Assembly (NCBI GenBank): GCA_938010435.1
Contig: CALLUS010000005.1
Coordinates: forward strand, 399,994-463,993
Length of the DNA stretch: 64,000 nucleotides
Direction of reading: 5' to 3'
Source: an uncultured Rhizobiaceae group bacterium
GTDB lineage: Bacteria; Pseudomonadota; Alphaproteobacteria; Rhizobiales; Rhizobiaceae
The notes beneath the pieces are model-generated. The model saw only the letters and a list, made by a program, of their open reading frames with translations, was not told the origin of the DNA and ran no database searches. The translations under genes were made by a program, and so were the position numbers. Below, piece after piece: positions 37,393-47,067 of the stretch; position 1 is the first letter of the stretch, and every line of letters begins with the position of its first letter.

Positions 37393-38049
37393 ATGGCACA
37401 TAATCTAATCATGCATGTCATCGAATATATCTATTCCGCACATTCCGCCTTTGCATATCTCGGTTCGAAACGCCTGCTGCAAATATGCGCGGACTATCGT
37501 GTGAAACTGATACACAAGCCGGTCATATTGTCTCCCGTTGTAGAATCTCAGGGCAGCCTTCCATTCGGGGCACGTACTCAATCCCATGTTGATTACTTTT
37601 TTGGACGGGAGATTGAGCGTTGGGCGGAATATCGCAACGTGCCGGTTATAAATTTTAGGCCAACCCGTCATGATGCCGACTATAGTGTTGCCTCAGGTAT
37701 AATCCTCGCTCTCGGAGACACTGGTTCACAAGTCGACAATATGGCGCACAACATATTAAAAGCTCATTGGTGCGATGATGCGGATCTGTCCGATCTAGAG
37801 ACGCTTGAACGTCTCGCCAGCGACCTTGGGCACGATGCCGGTTCACTTATGAAGCAAGCACAATCAGATGAAATTCAAGAACAACTGCGTGAGAATTCTG
37901 ACTGGGCAAAGAAACGAAACGTCTTCGGGTCACCAACTTATATCGTCAATGGCGATCCGTTTTATGGTCAAGACCACCTGGAAATTCTAGAGCACGCTTT
38001 GCATAAACCTTTCGCATCAACAACATGGGTCAATCCCCTTGTAAATTGA
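37393..38049 (+). CDS. DsbA-fold oxidoreductase, 2-hydroxychromene-2-carboxylate isomerase-like
   Basis: 218-aa thioredoxin-fold protein of the GST-kappa/HCCA isomerase family. The N-terminus EYIYSAHSAFAYLGSK corresponds to the FxSPYSY motif, with Ser in place of active Cys. GSPTYIVNGDPFYGQDHLEIL is the typical C-terminal signature. HCCA isomerases act in naphthalene breakdown, but many homologues have other unknown roles. A second ATG seven codons in is possible. Confidence 0.85.
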   Translation: MAHNLIMHVIEYIYSAHSAFAYLGSKRLLQICADYRVKLIHKPVILSPVVESQGSLPFGARTQSHVDYFFGREIERWAEYRNVPVINFRPTRHDADYSVASGIILALGDTGSQVDNMAHNILKAHWCDDADLSDLETLERLASDLGHDAGSLMKQAQSDEIQEQLRENSDWAKKRNVFGSPTYIVNGDPFYGQDHLEILEHALHKPFASTTWVNPLVN

Positions 38050-38132
38050 TTATCAGCCTAGATCGTACAACAATCATGGTCTTTGGGTCGTGCATTAAAT
38101 GGTCAAATTTGGAATCCAGAAGAATTGATACT

Positions 38133-38822
38133 TCAAAGCAAACACCATTTTTCATAGTCAGACACCAACAAATACAGCGGGTTGGTATCCTCTTCTATTT
38201 CAGAAAACCGTCCGATAGGCTCAGCAAATAAATTGTCGGTTAGATCATCATTGACCGTAGAAACCTCACCAATAAGAACGTCACCGCCCTCGCCCCAAAA
38301 TTTATGCCAATTTCCTGGAGCCAGCGTCACGCTTTCTCCGGGTTGAAGCTTAAGTACATCTCCGGCTTTGAAACATTTTGCAACACCATCGCAAATGACA
38401 GGGACATCTGCTGTTGGATCGACCTGACCTTTTTCATCGCTCTCAAACATCTCAATGGCCAACGTTGCACCACCTCGGTTGATGATGTCTTCAGTTTTTA
38501 TAAGATGCCTGTGGGACGGTGAAATCTGATCTTTGCGGGAGATCATAATCTTTTCTGCGTAACACATTCCTCTGCCGTTTTTCAGATCGTTCATTGACCC
38601 GTTGCGCGCGGTGAAAAGAAACAAACCCATTTCATCAAAACGCCCAGCTCCGTAATCTGTGATGTCCCATCCTAGACGCGCTTCAAATATAGATTTCAAC
38701 TCCGCCTTTCGATCAACCATTTCACCCGGTTTGAGATACGCAAAAGGTGGCAGTTTAAAACCGTGGGACTGAATGTATGTGTCAGCTTCACGAATAATTT
38801 CATTGACGACAGAGCGCTTCAT
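38133..38822 (-). CDS. D-lyxose isomerase family sugar isomerase
   Basis: 229-aa cupin-fold ketol isomerase (D-lyxose/D-xylulose; family members also interconvert D-mannose and D-fructose). The metal-binding set reads SHRHLIKTEDIINRGG, IEMF and APGNWHKFWG. It lies 12 nt after the ROK regulator in the same direction and faces a fructose-type transporter, so mannose to fructose conversion is the likely role. Confidence 0.9.
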   Translation of the reverse strand: MKRSVVNEIIREADTYIQSHGFKLPPFAYLKPGEMVDRKAELKSIFEARLGWDITDYGAGRFDEMGLFLFTARNGSMNDLKNGRGMCYAEKIMISRKDQISPSHRHLIKTEDIINRGGATLAIEMFESDEKGQVDPTADVPVICDGVAKCFKAGDVLKLQPGESVTLAPGNWHKFWGEGGDVLIGEVSTVNDDLTDNLFAEPIGRFSEIEEDTNPLYLLVSDYEKWCLL

Positions 38823-38834
38823 TCAATTTCCTCT

Positions 38835-40046
38835 TTATTGTTTTCCTTTAAAGAGCACGTTTTGATCGAGCAGATAGCGGGTAAACAAAGGCAAACTTGC
38901 CCCGCCCAACGCCCGCGCTCCGCGCCCCACCATGCCTTCCAGAACCACTGGCTCACCAATTCCACGCGTATCAAGTTTGGCGATTTCCTCTCTAATTCCC
39001 TCCACTATTCTTTGACGAATATCAGTTGGAAACGCACCGTCGATAACAGCAGCTTCAAAATCTATTATGGCGCAAGATGCGACGATGGCACTTGCCAGAT
39101 GGCGTGCTGTGTCAGCTATCCATTCATCAAGAATTTCACCAAGCGAATGCCATTCTTCGGGATCACGCCATAAAGGGGAAAAATCCCTTCCTTGTTCCTT
39201 CAACCGCATTTCCAATGTGTAGACTGATGCATGGTCGATAAGCGTTGTCGCTTTCCCGTCATTGTTCATAACAGGCATCGGCCCAAATGCACCCGCATTG
39301 CCTGTTCGGCCTGAATAGACGCTGTGGTTGAGAACAATACCACCACCAATAAACGTGCCAATGAAGAAATAGACAAAGTCGCTCAACTCTGCGCCACGAC
39401 CAAACACCAGTTCCGAGCCGCAAGCTGATGTCGCATCATTTTGCACAATGACAGGCAAATTTGTAATTGCTTCCAGTTGAGATCTAAAATCGAAGTCTTT
39501 CCAGACATTCATTTGATCTTCAGGAGCGCCAATTTTCTCAGCCCAATTCCAAAGTCCAAATGGCATCGACACGCCAATTCCAGCAATGCGCGATTGTTCT
39601 CCAGCGGACAAATCTGTCACCAACTCAGCCATACCACTCTCAGCAAACGAGATGAGTTCCAATGGCTTGGGATAGGCAAATATTTTACTGACTGACATGC
39701 GTTCACGCCCAAGAAAGTCGACTAAAATAAGGTCCGCGCTTCTACGACCAATCTTAAGACCAATCGAAAATACACCATCCGGATCAAGCCGCATAGGTAT
39801 GGACGGTTGTCCAACCTTGCCCCTGTTAGGCTCTCCACGCAGCAGCAATCCATCTTGCTCAAGAGAACGCATAATGACTGATACAGTTTGTGCGGAAAGT
39901 CCTGAGCGACGCGCGATTTCAGATTTAGCGAGACTTCCGTGCCTCCTCACCAACGATAAAACAAGGCGCTCGTTATAATCACGAACCCGGCTTTGATTTG
40001 CACCACCACTTGGGTCAACAATCTTTTCAACGCCCTGTTTTAACAT
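38835..40046 (-). CDS. ROK family transcriptional regulator, probable frc repressor
   Basis: 403-aa regulator: an N-terminal winged helix-turn-helix (LAKSEIARRSGLSAQTVSVIMRSL, about 38-61) and a ROK sugar-binding domain with GIGVSMPFGLWN and GTFIGGGIVLN. The Cys-rich zinc motif of ROK kinases is absent, as in some regulators. It is divergent from frcB across a long palindrome, the arrangement of FrcR-type repressors. GAGGGAAG lies about 10 nt upstream. Confidence 0.9.
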   Translation of the reverse strand: MLKQGVEKIVDPSGGANQSRVRDYNERLVLSLVRRHGSLAKSEIARRSGLSAQTVSVIMRSLEQDGLLLRGEPNRGKVGQPSIPMRLDPDGVFSIGLKIGRRSADLILVDFLGRERMSVSKIFAYPKPLELISFAESGMAELVTDLSAGEQSRIAGIGVSMPFGLWNWAEKIGAPEDQMNVWKDFDFRSQLEAITNLPVIVQNDATSACGSELVFGRGAELSDFVYFFIGTFIGGGIVLNHSVYSGRTGNAGAFGPMPVMNNDGKATTLIDHASVYTLEMRLKEQGRDFSPLWRDPEEWHSLGEILDEWIADTARHLASAIVASCAIIDFEAAVIDGAFPTDIRQRIVEGIREEIAKLDTRGIGEPVVLEGMVGRGARALGGASLPLFTRYLLDQNVLFKGKQ

Positions 40047-40131
40047 TTAAAATCGGCTTCCCTCTTATTTGTCGCGCTCCAACTACCACTAACTACACAT
40101 CAATTAAAGCAACCCGATCGTGCACAAGGAT

Positions 40132-40160
40132 AATAAATAAATCAATCTGATTTATTTATT
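40132..40160. promoter_or_regulatory. candidate ROK operator
   Basis: AATAAATAAATCA, spacer ATC, TGATTTATTTATT: perfect 13-bp arms, A/T-rich like Mlc/NagC operators. The right arm touches TTGACA (40159-40164), so bound repressor would block a -35 element. No clear -10 was found. Confidence 0.7.
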
Positions 40161-40293
40161 GACACTGACTTAGGTGTTGTGGAAACCTGAAAGTGGGAGG
40201 AGCGGTCTAAAGCTCCAATCGCAGCTCGGTACAGCAAGCCAGTCAAGAAGATTGACGTCGCTGATACCGCTTTATCAACTGGGAGAAAGACCT

Positions 40294-41313
40294 ATGAAAA
40301 AGATAATAATTGCTTCAGCACTTGGTGCACTTGCCCTTGGAGCGACTGCTTTAACACCTGCCTACGCCGCAACCGGCGCCTGCTTAATCACAAAAAACAA
40401 CACCAATCCTTTTTTCGTAAAAATGAAGGAAGGCGCAGAAGCCAAAGCCAAAGAAGCTGGTATCGACCTTCAGTCTTACGCAGGTAAGGTTGATGGCGAT
40501 GCTGGCCCGCAGATCACAGCAATCGAGAACTGTATGGCTGCTGGCGTAAAAGGCATTTTGATCACCGCATCAAACGATTCTGTTGTGCCAGCTTTAAAAA
40601 AAGCACGTGCGGAAGGTATTTTGGTTATCGCACTTGATACCCCTCTTGCTGACGCTGAAGCTCAAGACATGACCTTTGCAACGGACAATTTCGAAGCAGG
40701 CTTGCTGATCGGGAAATGGGCAAAGGCCAAATTGGGCGATGCTGCAAAAGACGCAAAGATTGGCATGCTTGACATCAATAAAGACAATATCTCCGTTGAT
40801 GTGGCTCGTGACACGGGCTTCCTTGTAGGCTTCGGTATTGATGTTCCAAATCTCAAAGTCATGGGCTCTGAAACAGACCCCCGCGTCATCGGCCATGAAT
40901 CATCTGGCGCAAACCCGGAAGGTGGCGTGAAGTCTGTTGAAAATCTGCTTGCCAAAGAACCCGATATGAACGTGGTCTACACAATCAACGAGCCTGCAGC
41001 TGAAGGTGCATATCAAGCGTTGAAAAAGGCAGGCAAAGAAAAAGGTGTGTTGATCGTCTCTGTCGATGGTGGTTGCCCGGGTGTTGCCAGTGTGAAATCT
41101 GGTGTGATCGGCGCGACTTCCCAGCAATATCCGCTTCTAATGGCATCTAAAGGCATTGAGGCTATTGCGGCTTTCGCAAAAGACGGCAGCAAGCCGGCAG
41201 CATCTGATGGCCTCACCTTTTTCAACACAGGCGTGAACCTTGTAACAGACTCGCCCGCAGAAGGCGTTCCATCCATCGACTCAACAAAAGGTACTGAGCT
41301 CTGCTGGGGCTAA
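40294..41313 (+). CDS. frcB: fructose-type ABC transporter periplasmic binding protein FrcB
   Basis: Family 1 (ribose-like) sugar-binding protein, 339 aa, with signal peptide [23 protein letters not shown]. FrcB-like segments are [24 protein letters not shown] and [20 protein letters not shown] precedes the ATG. It heads frcBCAK, which in Sinorhizobium imports fructose and also mannose and ribose; specificity here is inferred. Confidence 0.92.
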   Translation: MKKIIIASALGALALGATALTPAYAATGACLITKNNTNPFFVKMKEGAEAKAKEAGIDLQSYAGKVDGDAGPQITAIENCMAAGVKGILITASNDSVVPALKKARAEGILVIALDTPLADAEAQDMTFATDNFEAGLLIGKWAKAKLGDAAKDAKIGMLDINKDNISVDVARDTGFLVGFGIDVPNLKVMGSETDPRVIGHESSGANPEGGVKSVENLLAKEPDMNVVYTINEPAAEGAYQALKKAGKEKGVLIVSVDGGCPGVASVKSGVIGATSQQYPLLMASKGIEAIAAFAKDGSKPAASDGLTFFNTGVNLVTDSPAEGVPSIDSTKGTELCWG

Positions 41314-41340
41314 ACTCCCGGTTCCGGATTGTTCAAAAAG

Positions 41341-41370
41341 ACAAAGGGCGGCAGCGGTGTCGCCCTTTGT
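41341..41370 (+). terminator. hairpin between frcB and frcC
   Basis: Perfect ten-pair stem ACAAAGGGCG/CGCCCTTTGT with a 10-nt loop, 27 nt after the frcB stop, followed by TTTCG. Probably a partial terminator or mRNA stabiliser that raises frcB message over the permease genes. Confidence 0.75.
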
Positions 41371-41417
41371 TTCGTAAACAATAAAATGAACTGAATGCAT
41401 TGGGGAGATCGAACATC

Positions 41418-42482
41418 GTGAGCCAAACCCATTCCGATTTCGACACAAATCTAAGCAGCGCGGACGAAGCCGTTGCTGCGTTTGAAAAAGATGACCGCAC
41501 AGCTTTGTCTGTCATTCGACACGCTGTTCGGGACTATCCAACGTTAGTCCCTGCCCTAGTGCTTTTTGTCAGCGTCCTAGCGTTTGGCTTTATCGCACCA
41601 CGTTTTCTCAGCCCTGGAGTTCTTTCACTTGTTGTTCAACAAGTGACAGTCATTGGCATTGTCGCGATTGCACAAACACTCATTATTTTGACAGCAGGGA
41701 TTGATCTATCGGTCGGCGCGATATTGGTCGTGTCCACATTTGTCATGGGTCGATTGGCGGTGTCCGCGGGTGTACCACTTCCACTTGCCATTGCTGCGGG
41801 CATGTCGATTGGCACCCTGATGGGGGCGTTTAATGGGTTTCTGGTCGCCAAGATAAAATTACCCCCCTTTATCGTGACTTTAGGTACCCTATCGGTGTTT
41901 ACAGCCCTTAAGCTTTGGTATTCAGGTTCTGAATCCATTCGCAATTCAGATATTGAAGCAAATGCCCCCTCACTTCTATTTTTTGGCGAAGCCGCGGCCC
42001 GACCATTTGGAGCGACAATCACTTATAGCGGTATAGCACTCATTCTGCTGGCGATCATATTTTGGTATATCCTCCAACACACGGCTTGGGGGCGCCACGT
42101 TTATGCAATTGGCGATGATCCCGAGGCTGCAGTTCTTTCCGGCATCAAGACGGACCGAACCCTGATTTCCGTTTATGCAGTCGCAGGTCTCATTTGTGGT
42201 TTTGGTGCATGGGTGGCCATTGGTCGCGTCGGGTCTATTTCGCCAATCTCCTTCGAAGAAATCAATCTGGCGACAATCACAGCGGTTGTGATTGGCGGCA
42301 CGTCTTTGTTTGGTGGTCGCGGTTCTATTCCCGGTTCTGTTCTCGGTGCGCTAATCGTTGGTGTGTTCACAACAGGGCTTTCACTCGCTGGTGTGGATGA
42401 TTATTGGCAAATGTTTGCGGTAGGCAACTTGGTTCTCATTGCGGTTGCCTTAGACCAATGGCTTCGGAGGGCGTCACAATGA
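41418..42482 (+). CDS. frcC: fructose-type ABC transporter permease FrcC
   Basis: Inner-membrane permease of the RbsC family (354 aa). Typical segments: LTAGIDLSVGAILV, GAFNGFLVAKIKLPPFIVTLG and GGTSLFGGRGSIPGSVLGALI. GTG at 41418 is preferred: GGGGAGA lies 9 nt upstream; a TTG six codons earlier would overlap that SD. It overlaps frcA by 4 nt. Confidence 0.93.
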   Translation: MSQTHSDFDTNLSSADEAVAAFEKDDRTALSVIRHAVRDYPTLVPALVLFVSVLAFGFIAPRFLSPGVLSLVVQQVTVIGIVAIAQTLIILTAGIDLSVGAILVVSTFVMGRLAVSAGVPLPLAIAAGMSIGTLMGAFNGFLVAKIKLPPFIVTLGTLSVFTALKLWYSGSESIRNSDIEANAPSLLFFGEAAARPFGATITYSGIALILLAIIFWYILQHTAWGRHVYAIGDDPEAAVLSGIKTDRTLISVYAVAGLICGFGAWVAIGRVGSISPISFEEINLATITAVVIGGTSLFGGRGSIPGSVLGALIVGVFTTGLSLAGVDDYWQMFAVGNLVLIAVALDQWLRRASQ

Positions 42483-43276
42483 GCGATACGACTAATCATC
42501 ATCAACCCGTTCTCCGCGCACGGGGATTGATGAAACGATACGGCACGGTGGTTGCCATGAATGGTGCTGACTTTGATCTCTATCCTAACGAGATTTTGGG
42601 CGTCATCGGAGACAATGGTGCAGGCAAAACCACGCTCATTCGAGCAATTTCCGGCGCTACGGTTCCTGACCATGGGACAATTGAGTTAGACGGAAAAGAA
42701 GTGCAATTCCGGACCCCTGACGATGCCCGCAATGAAGGCATTGAAACAGTCTACCAAAACCTTGCACTGTCCCCTGCCCTGTCAATTGCTGACAACATGT
42801 TCCTTGGTCGTGAAGTTCGGAAATCTGGAATCATGGGCAGTTTGTTTCGCAAACTGGACCACAAACACATGGAGACATTTGCTCGCGACAAGCTTTCAGA
42901 ACTTGGCCTTTTGACCATCCAGAACATCAATCAAGCTGTTGAGACATTGTCTGGTGGTCAGCGGCAAGGTGTTGCCGTTGCACGAGCTGCAGCATTTGGT
43001 TCCAAGGTTGTGATCATGGATGAACCTACAGCAGCTCTTGGTGTGAAGGAGTCCCGTCGTGTGCTGGACCTCATCCAAGACGTGAAAGCCAAAGGCATGC
43101 CGATTGTGTTGATCTCACACAACATGCCTCACGTCTTTGAAGTGTGCGACAGGATTCATATTCACCGCCTTGGCAGGCGCCTTTGTACTGTAGATCCGAA
43201 AACCATATCTATGTCAGATGCAGTCGCAATGATGACCGGCGCGATGGAGCCTCCGGTGGATGCGATTTCAGCTTGA
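42479..43276 (+). CDS. frcA: fructose-type ABC transporter ATPase FrcA
   Basis: 265-aa ATPase with a single nucleotide-binding domain, unlike two-domain RbsA, which fits FrcA. Walker A GDNGAGKTT, signature LSGGQRQG, Walker B VVIMDEP and H-loop LISHNM are intact. ATGA overlap with frcC and GGAGG upstream show translational coupling. Confidence 0.94.
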   Translation: MSDTTNHHQPVLRARGLMKRYGTVVAMNGADFDLYPNEILGVIGDNGAGKTTLIRAISGATVPDHGTIELDGKEVQFRTPDDARNEGIETVYQNLALSPALSIADNMFLGREVRKSGIMGSLFRKLDHKHMETFARDKLSELGLLTIQNINQAVETLSGGQRQGVAVARAAAFGSKVVIMDEPTAALGVKESRRVLDLIQDVKAKGMPIVLISHNMPHVFEVCDRIHIHRLGRRLCTVDPKTISMSDAVAMMTGAMEPPVDAISA

Positions 43277-43911
43277 TGACTGCCGAAGAAATTGCAGGTC
43301 TGGTAATCGCGCAGGCAGCGGGGAAAACACGTCATCTTGTTGCGATTGCAGGTCCGCCAGGAGCGGGTAAGTCCACTTTCGCATTCACACTGCAAAAATT
43401 TCTGTCAGCTCATAATCTCCGCTCAAAAATTGTTCCCATGGACGGATTTCATTTGGACAATACAACACTTTCAACACGCGGGTTGTTGGAACGTAAAGGC
43501 GCACCAGAAACATTCGATGCAGACGGCTTCGTCAGTCTCATTAAAAAGCTCGTAAAAAGTGACCGTAATATTACAATTCCGGGTTTTGATCGGGACACAG
43601 ATTCAGTTATTGCCGATGTTGATATCGTTACCCGGCAAGATGCAATATTGATTGTTGAGGGTAATTATTTGTTGGTGGATACTTCTCCTTGGTCAAAATT
43701 AAAACGATTCTGGGGCCAAACAATTTTCATTAATCCGGGAATTGAAACTCTGGAACAGCGATTGATAAAACGCTGGCTCGACCAGGGTTTGAATCCTGAA
43801 CAGGCAAGAACACGAGCTGCACAAAACGATATTCCCAACGCGCACTACGTGCTCGATCATTCATCGCAGGCTGATATTCAAATCACCCGATTAGATGCGC
43901 CTCACCATTAG
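43276..43911 (+). CDS. frcK: sugar/nucleoside kinase of the frc operon
   Basis: 211-aa P-loop kinase of the phosphoribulokinase/uridine-kinase-like family. Walker A is GPPGAGKST; MDGFHLDN and the arginine-rich RLIKRW lid follow. Its start overlaps the frcA stop by one base (TGATG). In Sinorhizobium FrcK is encoded at this place and presumed to phosphorylate imported sugar. An upstream in-frame ATG inside frcA is rejected. Confidence 0.88.
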   Translation: MTAEEIAGLVIAQAAGKTRHLVAIAGPPGAGKSTFAFTLQKFLSAHNLRSKIVPMDGFHLDNTTLSTRGLLERKGAPETFDADGFVSLIKKLVKSDRNITIPGFDRDTDSVIADVDIVTRQDAILIVEGNYLLVDTSPWSKLKRFWGQTIFINPGIETLEQRLIKRWLDQGLNPEQARTRAAQNDIPNAHYVLDHSSQADIQITRLDAPHH

Positions 43912-43962
43912 TAGGACGAGTATCCTATGTAATTTAGACGAATATTCGCAACAACCAGCGAC

Positions 43963-44439
43963 CTAATTTGTCGGCGAAATTGCAGTCAGCAACTCGTCAG
44001 ATGTCAGAGGTTCGAATCTATCTTTTAATATTTTGAAGGTGTTCTCGCTTATGAAAAAACTATCTTTCAGTTTTTTGTTGCGCTCTTCGACACGCGCCCA
44101 AGCTTCTTTGTCGGTTAGTGGTAAGTTGTAGAGTAATACACTCGCACCCAAGGCTTCAGCTTTTTGCCGCGTCGCAATACGTTGGTCCAAACTCCAAAAA
44201 TTTAGATCGAGCACCGTTTCAATACCAAACGAAACACATTTTGTCCAAGTTTCTTCAATCAAGCTTGAGACACGTTCATGCATCAGAGGCATTCCTTCAG
44301 CCGGAGGGTCAATTCCATAAAGTGTCGTTATCCAATGATCATGCGTGAACCGCATTGCCGGAAGGCTTGCTTCAAGTTGCTTCGCAAACGTAGTTTTTCC
44401 GGCCCCCAAGTAGCCATGAATTAAATGGACGGTCGCCAT
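43963..44439 (-). CDS. AAA_33-type ATP-binding kinase-like protein
   Basis: 158-aa P-loop protein (Walker A HGYLGAGKTT) resembling small nucleotide or antibiotic kinases of the AAA_33/zeta group. RFTHDHWITTLYG and DLNFWS are typical. GGAGG upstream is strong. Substrate unknown; there is no antitoxin partner. Confidence 0.8.
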   Translation of the reverse strand: MATVHLIHGYLGAGKTTFAKQLEASLPAMRFTHDHWITTLYGIDPPAEGMPLMHERVSSLIEETWTKCVSFGIETVLDLNFWSLDQRIATRQKAEALGASVLLYNLPLTDKEAWARVEERNKKLKDSFFISENTFKILKDRFEPLTSDELLTAISPTN

Positions 44440-44621
44440 CTTGCTTACCTCCGCATCTGCACTGCCTCCACGCTAAATGGTTGCACTAATATGCGCTAAC
44501 GCAAAAGCTGCTTCTTATCTATTCCGGTTGAAAGTTAGTTCTGTCCGGTTCTGCATATCAAACGTACCAAACGGAGTGATCGATAAATTTTTCTGAGGTC
44601 AGTTCACATTCGACTTTCACA

Positions 44622-45683
44622 TCATTTCGCGAAGACATGGATTTGCTCAGGAGCAATACAAACCTTTATTGTTTCATCAAGAGCTAACGGAACGAGGGTT
44701 GAATCGGCCACAGCCAAAGATTTCCCCGCCATTGATATCTTCAGATGATTTTGAGCGCCTGTCGGCTCGATCAAATTTACCGTTCCAGTCAATGTGTTCT
44801 TTTCTGTTTTACCTTTGGCCAAATGCAGGTGCTCTGGCCGTAAACCAACAATCACATCTCCATCATTCAACGGGCACGAATTGGAACGGACATTTAATTT
44901 AGTACCATCAGACAAAATCACCTTTTTGGTTTTACCTTTGGTTTCCAATTTCCCATCGAGAAGGTTCATCGATGGAGACCCTATGAACCCTGCCACAAAC
45001 ACATTGGCTGGGTTTTGATAGAGTTCGGTAGGCGTGCCAATTTGTTGAATACGACCATCTTTCATAATCACCACACGGTCAGCCAATGTCATGGCTTCAA
45101 TTTGGTCATGGGTGACATAAATTGAAGTGGTGCGAACCTTTTGATGGAGTCGCTTGATTTCTTCGCGCATTTGAACGCGCAATTTTGCATCTAGGTTAGA
45201 CAACGGTTCATCAAACAAGAATGTATCCGGATTGCGTACCAATGCACGGCCCATGGCAACACGTTGTCGCTGACCACCTGAAAGTTGAGACGGCTTTCGC
45301 TTCATCAACTCACCAAGATCAAGAATATCAGCGGCCTCGCCAACCCGCTGTTTGATCTCTAATTTACTCAAACCGGATATACGCAAGTTGAACCCCATAT
45401 TTTCTTCCACAGTCATGTGTGGATAGAGAGCATAGGATTGGAACACCATCGCAATATTGCGTTCGCGCGGGGTGAGATCGTTGACCCATTTATCATCCAT
45501 CAACACATCGCCGGAAGAAGCTTCTTCAAGGCCTGCAATAATGCGCAATAGAGTTGATTTCCCGCAACCGGATGGCCCCACCAAAGCAACAAATTCGCCT
45601 TCTGCAACGGTCAAGTTCAGTTGATGCAAAACTTCAACATCACCAAATGATTTGCTGAGATTTTTGAGTTCAACAGAAGCCAT
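44622..45683 (-). CDS. sugar ABC transporter ATPase, MalK/UgpC type
   Basis: 353-aa ATPase for a CUT1 carbohydrate importer. Walker A GPSGCGKST, LSGGQRQRVAMGRA, Walker B FLFDEPLSNLD, then a TOBE domain (GLRPEHLHL). It begins in a TAATG overlap with the beta-glucosidase stop, so it is the last gene of the beta-glucoside operon. Confidence 0.95.
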   Translation of the reverse strand: MASVELKNLSKSFGDVEVLHQLNLTVAEGEFVALVGPSGCGKSTLLRIIAGLEEASSGDVLMDDKWVNDLTPRERNIAMVFQSYALYPHMTVEENMGFNLRISGLSKLEIKQRVGEAADILDLGELMKRKPSQLSGGQRQRVAMGRALVRNPDTFLFDEPLSNLDAKLRVQMREEIKRLHQKVRTTSIYVTHDQIEAMTLADRVVIMKDGRIQQIGTPTELYQNPANVFVAGFIGSPSMNLLDGKLETKGKTKKVILSDGTKLNVRSNSCPLNDGDVIVGLRPEHLHLAKGKTEKNTLTGTVNLIEPTGAQNHLKISMAGKSLAVADSTLVPLALDETIKVCIAPEQIHVFAK

Positions 45684-47065
45684 TATTCCGCTGCCTCTGA
45701 CACTGATGAAACATGTGCCGCAGCTAATTCTTTGTACCAATGTCCGCTTTTTTTAGTGGTACGCTTTTGGGTTTCATAATCCACATGTACAATACCAAAG
45801 CGCATTTTATAGCCTTCTGCCCATTCATAATTGTCCATAAGACTCCAAGCGAAATAACCTTTCATGGGAATGCCACCATCAATTGCATCTGCAAGAACGG
45901 TCAAATGTGCATCGAGATAATCCAATCGTGGTTGGTCGTTTACTACGCCGTTTTCATCTGCACCCATATTATAACAGGCGCCATTTTCTGTAATGTAACA
46001 GGGAGGCAAGTTGTCATAACGATCATAAACTTGTCTCAACAAGTGAGACATACCCTCCGCTTTGATTTCCCAACCAATGTCCGTTCTCACATTTGAGTTT
46101 GTGGAAGGAACAGCGATCGTTGCAGGGAACACAGCATCCTTTGATGCATCATGTTTTACAGTGGCAGGGAAGTAATAATTGAAACCCCACCAATCCAGAG
46201 GCTGATTGATTGTCTTAAGATCACCTTCTTGAACATGAAGATGCTCGCCCAACGCCCCCATAAATTCATTATCATAGGCGCCATCAAAAATCGGGCCAAA
46301 GAAAACTCCGTTGTTGAACTGAAACGAACGTTCAGCTGCTGCCATATCTTCTTCGCTATCGCTGCCGGGATAGACAGAAACCGCGTTTAAAACGATGCCC
46401 ATAGGAATATCTGAACGAACAGCGCGCGCTGCCTGAACCGACATTCCATGTGCTAGGTTTGTCACATGAACTGTTGCAAGCGCGGCTTCGAGACATTGCT
46501 CACCGGGCGCATGTTTGCCAATCCAATGCCCCAGATATGTTGAACACCATGGTTCATTGAACGTTGCGAGTGCATCAATACGATCACCCAGTCGCGACAC
46601 AACTGCTGTTGTGTAGTCTGCAAAAGCTTCAGCGGTATCGCGGTCTGTCCATCCCCCATATCCTTGCAGAGCCAAAGGCAAATCCCAGTGATAAAGGGTC
46701 GGAAACACTTTGACGCCGCGTTCCACCAAACCATCAATAAGACGGTCGTAAAAATCCAAACCTTCTTCGTTAACAGCACCACGACCGTCAGGGATAACGC
46801 GAGGCCATGCGATTGAAAACCGATAGGCGTCCACATTGAGTGAAGCGATTAGATCCAGATCACTTTCCCATCTGTGGTAGTGATCACATGCCACGTCACC
46901 TGTGTGCCCTTGGTATACGCGACCGGGCATGTGTGAGAATGCATCCCAAATAGAGGGTTTGCGACCACCTTCGCGCGCCGCGCCTTCAATTTGATAAGAA
47001 GCTGTTGCGACGCCAAACTGGAAATCAGCAGGAAATCTTTTTGCGAGGTTTGCAGGAGCAGTCAT
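45683..47065 (-). CDS. GH1 beta-glucosidase
   Basis: 460-aa cytoplasmic glycoside hydrolase family 1 enzyme, expected to cut cellobiose and related beta-glucosides to glucose. Acid/base Glu171 is in TFNEPW and nucleophile Glu360 in ITENGA; the N-terminal FQFGVATASYQIEGA is typical. No signal peptide. It sits between the permease and ATPase genes of a sugar importer with minimal gaps. Confidence 0.96.
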   Translation of the reverse strand: MTAPANLAKRFPADFQFGVATASYQIEGAAREGGRKPSIWDAFSHMPGRVYQGHTGDVACDHYHRWESDLDLIASLNVDAYRFSIAWPRVIPDGRGAVNEEGLDFYDRLIDGLVERGVKVFPTLYHWDLPLALQGYGGWTDRDTAEAFADYTTAVVSRLGDRIDALATFNEPWCSTYLGHWIGKHAPGEQCLEAALATVHVTNLAHGMSVQAARAVRSDIPMGIVLNAVSVYPGSDSEEDMAAAERSFQFNNGVFFGPIFDGAYDNEFMGALGEHLHVQEGDLKTINQPLDWWGFNYYFPATVKHDASKDAVFPATIAVPSTNSNVRTDIGWEIKAEGMSHLLRQVYDRYDNLPPCYITENGACYNMGADENGVVNDQPRLDYLDAHLTVLADAIDGGIPMKGYFAWSLMDNYEWAEGYKMRFGIVHVDYETQKRTTKKSGHWYKELAAAHVSSVSEAAE

Positions 47066-47067
47066 AT

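Noticed and set aside
42404..42478. Upstream extension of frcA
   Set aside because: It lies within frcC; the ATG at 42479 has GGAGG and an ATGA overlap, which is the normal coupled arrangement.
43144..43275. Upstream extension of frcK
   Set aside because: It would overlap the 3' end of frcA by 130 nt; the ATG at 43276 gives the family N-terminus.
43963..44439. Zeta-type toxin
   Set aside because: The P-loop protein looks similar in outline, but no antitoxin gene is adjacent and toxin residues cannot be recognised.
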